Shown piece after piece: positions 60,970 through 64,000 of a DNA stretch of 64,000 nt (positions are counted from its first letter, which is position 1; every line of letters begins with the position of its first letter). The DNA is from Halictus rubicundus (taxonomy: Eukaryota; Arthropoda; Insecta; Hymenoptera; Halictidae): contig NC_135152.1 of NCBI RefSeq assembly GCF_050948215.1, forward strand, positions 7,846,310 to 7,910,309, given 5' to 3'. Below the pieces are notes generated by a model. That model did no database searches and was not told the origin of the DNA. It was given only the letters and a program-made list of their open reading frames with translations. The translations under genes were made by a program, and so were the position numbers.

Positions 60970-61691
60970 CACAGTGGGCGAAAATGCCATTTTGCCGCTC
61001 TAAAATAATAGATACTTCTAAACCATTAGAGATAATCGAATGAAATTTAATAGGTAAAAAGGTAACATTTGTAGCTTCAAATTGCAACAAAAATCAATTT
61101 GAATTTACACGGTGTTTATTAATTACACAGGTTTTAAACATATTATAGAATAAGTGGAATTAATATATCTGTTCTTCTGCATTAATATTCCTGAGGTAAA
61201 TCTGTAATTTCTGGTCGATTTGTTGCAAGTTGTCGCAAATTAATTTTTTTGCATTGTTTGGTCAACTAATCAATTAGGTTCGGCTGAGATGTTCATGTTT
61301 ATAGTTCAAATTCCGGCGAAAAACTTGTGCTCATTTGAAAAAAACTATAATTTTCAAAATGTAATAACAATGACTTGTTTTAACGTCGTTTTAAATCCTA
61401 GAAGATGTAAGCTTTCGTACTGTCGAAACTCAACTCAGCTATTTCTAATAGTTTTCTTTTAAATTGCACTTGAATATTGAAACAATCATGTGAAAGGTGA
61501 CAATTTCACGTTCTTAATTTTTTCCTCGAACTTTGCCGGCCTCCTGTGGGTCGTGGTGAGGGTATAAAAAATTTTTTTTCGGATTTGCTTCCTTTGGAAT
61601 GTTCTTAAAACATCCTCATCACTCATTTATTTAAAAACCAAAAGAAATTTTTCCATTTTCGAGCGCCGAAATCGCGTTTTCGCCCACTGTG
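60970..61691. mobile_element. 722-base element with CACAGTGGGCGAAAA ends filling a Myrf intron
   Basis: The left end CACAGTGGGCGAAAATGCCA and the reversed right end CACAGTGGGCGAAAACGCGA are inverted repeats of at least 15 bases, continuing with related GCGCTC/CCGCTC blocks. The interior is AT-rich and non-coding. The intron is 856 bases, so about 84% of it is this element. Flanking target duplications could not be resolved, so the superfamily is left open. Confidence 0.8.
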
Positions 61692-61766
61692 CGACGTGCA
61701 TTTCCATGTTTCGCCGGGGCCAGCAAAGAACAAGCAGATGTGATTAAGGTCGACGTGACTTTTCAG

Positions 61767-61945
61767 ATTACCTGCCACGCGCAGCTACAAGGCGAAGCTA
61801 TATTCGTCCGGACCGGCGAAGGTTTGAAAAAGATAAGTAGCTTCCAATTACACTTTTATGGCGTCAAAGTGGAGTCGCCGACGCAGACGATCCGAGTCGA
61901 GCAGAGCCAGAGCGACAGGAGCAAGAAACCGTTTCATCCTGTGAC
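61767..61945 (+). CDS. Myrf: Myrf exon: DNA-binding domain, middle
   Basis: Continues directly from KKNHFQ with ITCHAQLQGEAIFVRTGEGL and FQLHFYGVKVESPTQ, then IRVEQSQSDRSKKPFHPVT. The EQSQSDRSK-PF-PVT stretch is diagnostic of the Myrf Ndt80-like domain and carries basic residues expected at the DNA surface. The first half (HAQLQGEAIFVRTGEG) is the more variable strand region. The acceptor is GACGTGACTTTTCAG; the open frame extends upstream into intron sequence, so the acceptor at 61765-61766 decides the start. The donor is GTGAC|GTAAGT, leaving after two bases of a Thr codon. Confidence 0.96.
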
Positions 61946-62728
61946 GTAAGTACACTGGCAAACCTGTCGGCGGCTGATTAAATACTGAGACACAGTGCTC
62001 CACGCTTGTAATTAGTCTCAGCCTGCTAATTAACTCAGAGGTCAAGGTTCAAGGAAAAGTCATATTCTCATTTTATATAATTTTACTATTGGCCTGCAAA
62101 TCAGGGTGTTTAATTCAATAAAAAGCTCAGGAATGCTTGCAACAGACCCTCCACTTATTTTTATCGTTTTATTTTTCCGTGCAGTCCTCTGTTTTTATTA
62201 AGATACATTTCGATAACATTTGTTCCCTCACTTGTCAATAACGTGACAAAATTTAGGAAAAATTAGATTTACTGCTTCGGTACGCTTCGGTCTGCTATGT
62301 TAAAAAGTTTCCAGCAAGAATATTAACTGGTTTTAAAAATATTGATGAAAGGGGTCATTCTGACTAATTGCAAAATATAAGAACTACATATGTAGACATT
62401 CATTTCTGTTCTGAATCATTTTAATGAGGTTAGAATAATACAAAAATACTGCAAATTGTTAACACCGGAAAAATTCTTACCAACAATACAATCTGTGGAG
62501 CATTGTGCACAGGGTGTCCCAGGGTGTTCTCGAACGTCCCTTAAAACCAACGTAATCATCCTTTAATATTGTTGCACATCTGGGACATCCGTATAATTAT
62601 TCCTTGGTTTGCATTTTTACATTTGAAGATGCTACGAACAATTTTCGGAACCCTTGGTGCGAAATTCTTTTCTACCGAACGATATGTCAAAAAGTTACTG
62701 CGTTACGCTAAAATAGAGCTGCTTTCAG
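61946..62728 (+). other. Myrf: Myrf intron, 783 bases
   Basis: Mostly unremarkable AT-rich DNA. At 62510-62540 a CACAGGGTGTCCCAGGGTGT motif resembles the end of the family B type of element but has no partner here. Confidence 0.6.
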
Positions 62729-62933
62729 GGTGGAACTGGGTGGTGAACGGGTGACCAAGGTGACCGTCGGTCGTCTTCACTTTAGCGAGACGACCAGCAA
62801 CAACATGCGAAAAAAGGGAAAACCAAATCCAGACCAAAGATACTTTCATTTGGTTGTTGGTTTGCACGCTCACACCGCGGACCAAGCTAGCTACCAAGTG
62901 GTGGCTCATGCGTCGGAGAGGATAATAGTTAGG
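62729..62933 (+). CDS. Myrf: Myrf exon: DNA-binding domain, C-terminal part
   Basis: Encodes VELGGERVTKVTVGRLHFSE, TTSNNMRKKGKPNPDQRYFH, LVVGLHAHTADQASYQVVAH and ends SERIIVR. NNMRKKGKPNPDQRYF is almost unchanged between insects and vertebrates, and its Arg/Lys cluster contributes to DNA recognition in this family. The more variable loop HTADQASYQ matches the position of lineage-specific residues in vertebrates. The acceptor is AGCTGCTTTCAG and the donor GTTAGG|GTGAGT. It enters by completing the split Thr codon and leaves between codons. Confidence 0.96.
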
Positions 62934-63391
62934 GTGAGTGTTTTTCTTTATGTCACTACTGCAACGGGCTCTTTGAAATCAGTATTGTGGTTGCAGTAGT
63001 ACAACTCCACAAATCTAATAACTAAAAAGAAATTTTAACTGGACTTGCTGGTTACTGCTGGTTAGACAGTATTGTTGTACCATAAGAACCATAAGAAAAT
63101 TATTACTAGTGGAAGTTCTAATTTAGTTAGCAGCCAGTCAAAATTATTAACTATTTATAATTAAATTCAACAAGAGGACAAAGACTGATCTCAAAGTAGA
63201 GGGTTCAAAATGACTACTACTGTATTATCAAAAGCTTTTTGATGGTTGTTTCCATTATTTTGCTTGTCGTGGGACAAATATGCCACGGATTAAATAAATC
63301 TGTTATTCTGATTTCTATAATGGCCACAAGAATCCGCAGTGTGTAAGATTATAAGAAAGTACATAATCGAAAAATTTATGTTTTTCCAAAG
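62934..63391 (+). other. Myrf: Myrf intron, 458 bases
   Basis: AT-rich. At about 63331 AAGAATCCGCAGTGTGTAA is a possible family C end fragment. Nothing else recognised. Confidence 0.6.
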
Positions 63392-63550
63392 GCAAGTAAT
63401 CCGGGTCAGTTCGAGTCAGAGGGCAGCGGCGTAGGTGCTGAAGGGGGTTGGCAAAGGGGTGCAGCGCCAGACAGCGTTTATCATGCTGGTCGGGTTGGAA
63501 TTAACACGGACAGACCTGACGAAGCTTTGGTCGTTCATGGTAATATGAAG
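63392..63550 (+). CDS. Myrf: Myrf exon: end of DNA-binding domain and link to the ICA domain
   Basis: Encodes ASNPGQFESEGSG, a Gly-rich insect-type insertion (VGAEGGWQRGAAPDS), then VYHAGRVGINTDRPDEALVV and HGNMK. GRVGINTDRPDEALVVHGN is the conserved run leading into the intramolecular chaperone (peptidase S74) domain that drives trimerisation and self-cleavage; the same GVGT/GINT--P---L-V-G pattern introduces this domain in phage tail spikes. The acceptor is TTTTTCCAAAG and the donor ATGAAG|GTATGT. Both edges fall between codons. Confidence 0.96.
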
Positions 63551-63663
63551 GTATGTCGTTACATTCGCTAGGTATTTATTAAATAAACTTTAAAAGCTCC
63601 GTGATTTAAAACGTCCCATCGTGGAAGACCACTTGTGTACATCGAATTTAATAAAGAGAGGTA

Positions 63664-63866
63664 CAGTGTTTACTTGATATATGTCCAAAACACGGGTCTA
63701 GCCGGGGACATATATCGGCCAGGAGATACTATTCCTGGATCCACGCCGAACGTAGAAAAGAACAGCTAGAGGTCTCGGTTCATGGCCCCTCACGGGGTAT
63801 ACCCTGCGGCAGTGAGGATACTTCTGGGATTTTTAGCATTTGTTGACATATACAGAGTGAACACTG
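63664..63866 (+). mobile_element. Family A' element in the last Myrf intron
   Basis: TA at 63662-63663 and 63867-63868. It starts CAGTGTTTACTTGATATATG and ends CATATACAGAGTGAACACTG. The 203-base copy holds both the A' block (CGGGTCTAGCCGGGGACATA) and the CCCCTCACGGGGTATACCCT core shared with family A, linking the two families. It makes up over half of the 382-base intron. Confidence 0.93.
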
Positions 63867-63932
63867 TACTCCACAAATTTAATACGCCAGATTAGTTAAT
63901 TACTATCGGCACGATTTGATGTCCGCGTTCAG

Positions 63933-64000
63933 GTGACGGGTCACATAGTTCAACCCAGCGACGCGCGAGCGAAACAGAACGTGCAGGAGGTCGATACACG
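63933..64000 (+). CDS. Myrf: Myrf exon: start of the self-cleaving ICA domain (runs off the window)
   Basis: Encodes VTGHIVQPSDARAKQNVQEV then DT before the window ends within a codon. PSD-RAK is the catalytic site of the Myrf intramolecular chaperone auto-protease: the Ser (63957-63959) and the Lys five residues later (63972-63974) match the Ser-Lys pair that cuts vertebrate MYRF at this serine. Both are present, so the insect protein should cleave itself next to the endoplasmic reticulum and release its nuclear half. The acceptor is GTCCGCGTTCAG. The remaining ICA helices, the transmembrane segment and the luminal C-terminal domain are not in this window. Confidence 0.95.
   Translation, partial: MTGHIVQPSDARAKQNVQEVDT

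Noticed and set aside
60620..61090. 156-codon minus-strand and 127-codon plus-strand frames over a Myrf exon
   Set aside because: Shadows of the conserved DNA-binding exon 60647-60910, whose own frame matches the Myrf family.
1..64000. CRISPR arrays, bacterial operons, tRNA or rRNA genes
   Set aside because: No regularly spaced direct repeats with unique spacers, no tRNA-like promoter boxes with a matching fold, no rRNA-like sequence; the window is animal nuclear DNA.

Overview
The window looks like insect nuclear DNA, most likely hymenopteran (bee, ant or wasp). It is AT-rich but keeps frequent CpG, has long introns, and is full of short non-coding DNA transposons flanked by TA or TTAA. The lineage is an inference from composition and from the one recognisable protein; no species is claimed.

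The only gene I can support is the 5' half of Myrf, the myelin regulatory factor homologue, on the + strand. Eight exons are secure: 51764-51857, 57971-58180, 58851-58942, 60082-60395, 60647-60910, 61767-61945, 62729-62933, 63392-63550, followed by 63933 to the window edge. Their phases join without a break. They encode an acidic N-terminal region, a Ser/Pro-rich linker with a PKKRK nuclear signal, the Ndt80-like DNA-binding domain, and the start of the self-cleaving ICA (peptidase S74) domain with its Ser-Lys pair. The rest of that domain, the membrane segment and the C-terminus lie beyond base 64000. A candidate first coding exon at 33035-33068 has the right phase and two back-to-back strong donors. 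If real, the first intron is 18.7 kb.

Region 1-33 kb and the 33-51.7 kb intron hold no gene I recognise. Conceptual ORFs there are short, overlap on both strands, and resemble nothing known. What is visible is mobile DNA: (A) TA-flanked elements with ends CAGTGAATTCTCGATATATG; (A') a sister family with ends CAGTGTTTACTCGATATATG; (B) foldback elements with CCAAT-box arms; (C) TA-flanked elements with ends GACTGCGGAT; (D) several TTAA-flanked piggyBac-like elements; plus long imperfect palindromes, tandem repeats and microsatellites. One family A copy carries a complete second element inside it.

In the exon-dense 3' part, introns of Myrf are largely made of such insertions. Two places show tandem splice donors that would change the protein in frame, one of them through a SUMO-type motif. 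No tRNA, rRNA, CRISPR array or intact transposase gene was seen.
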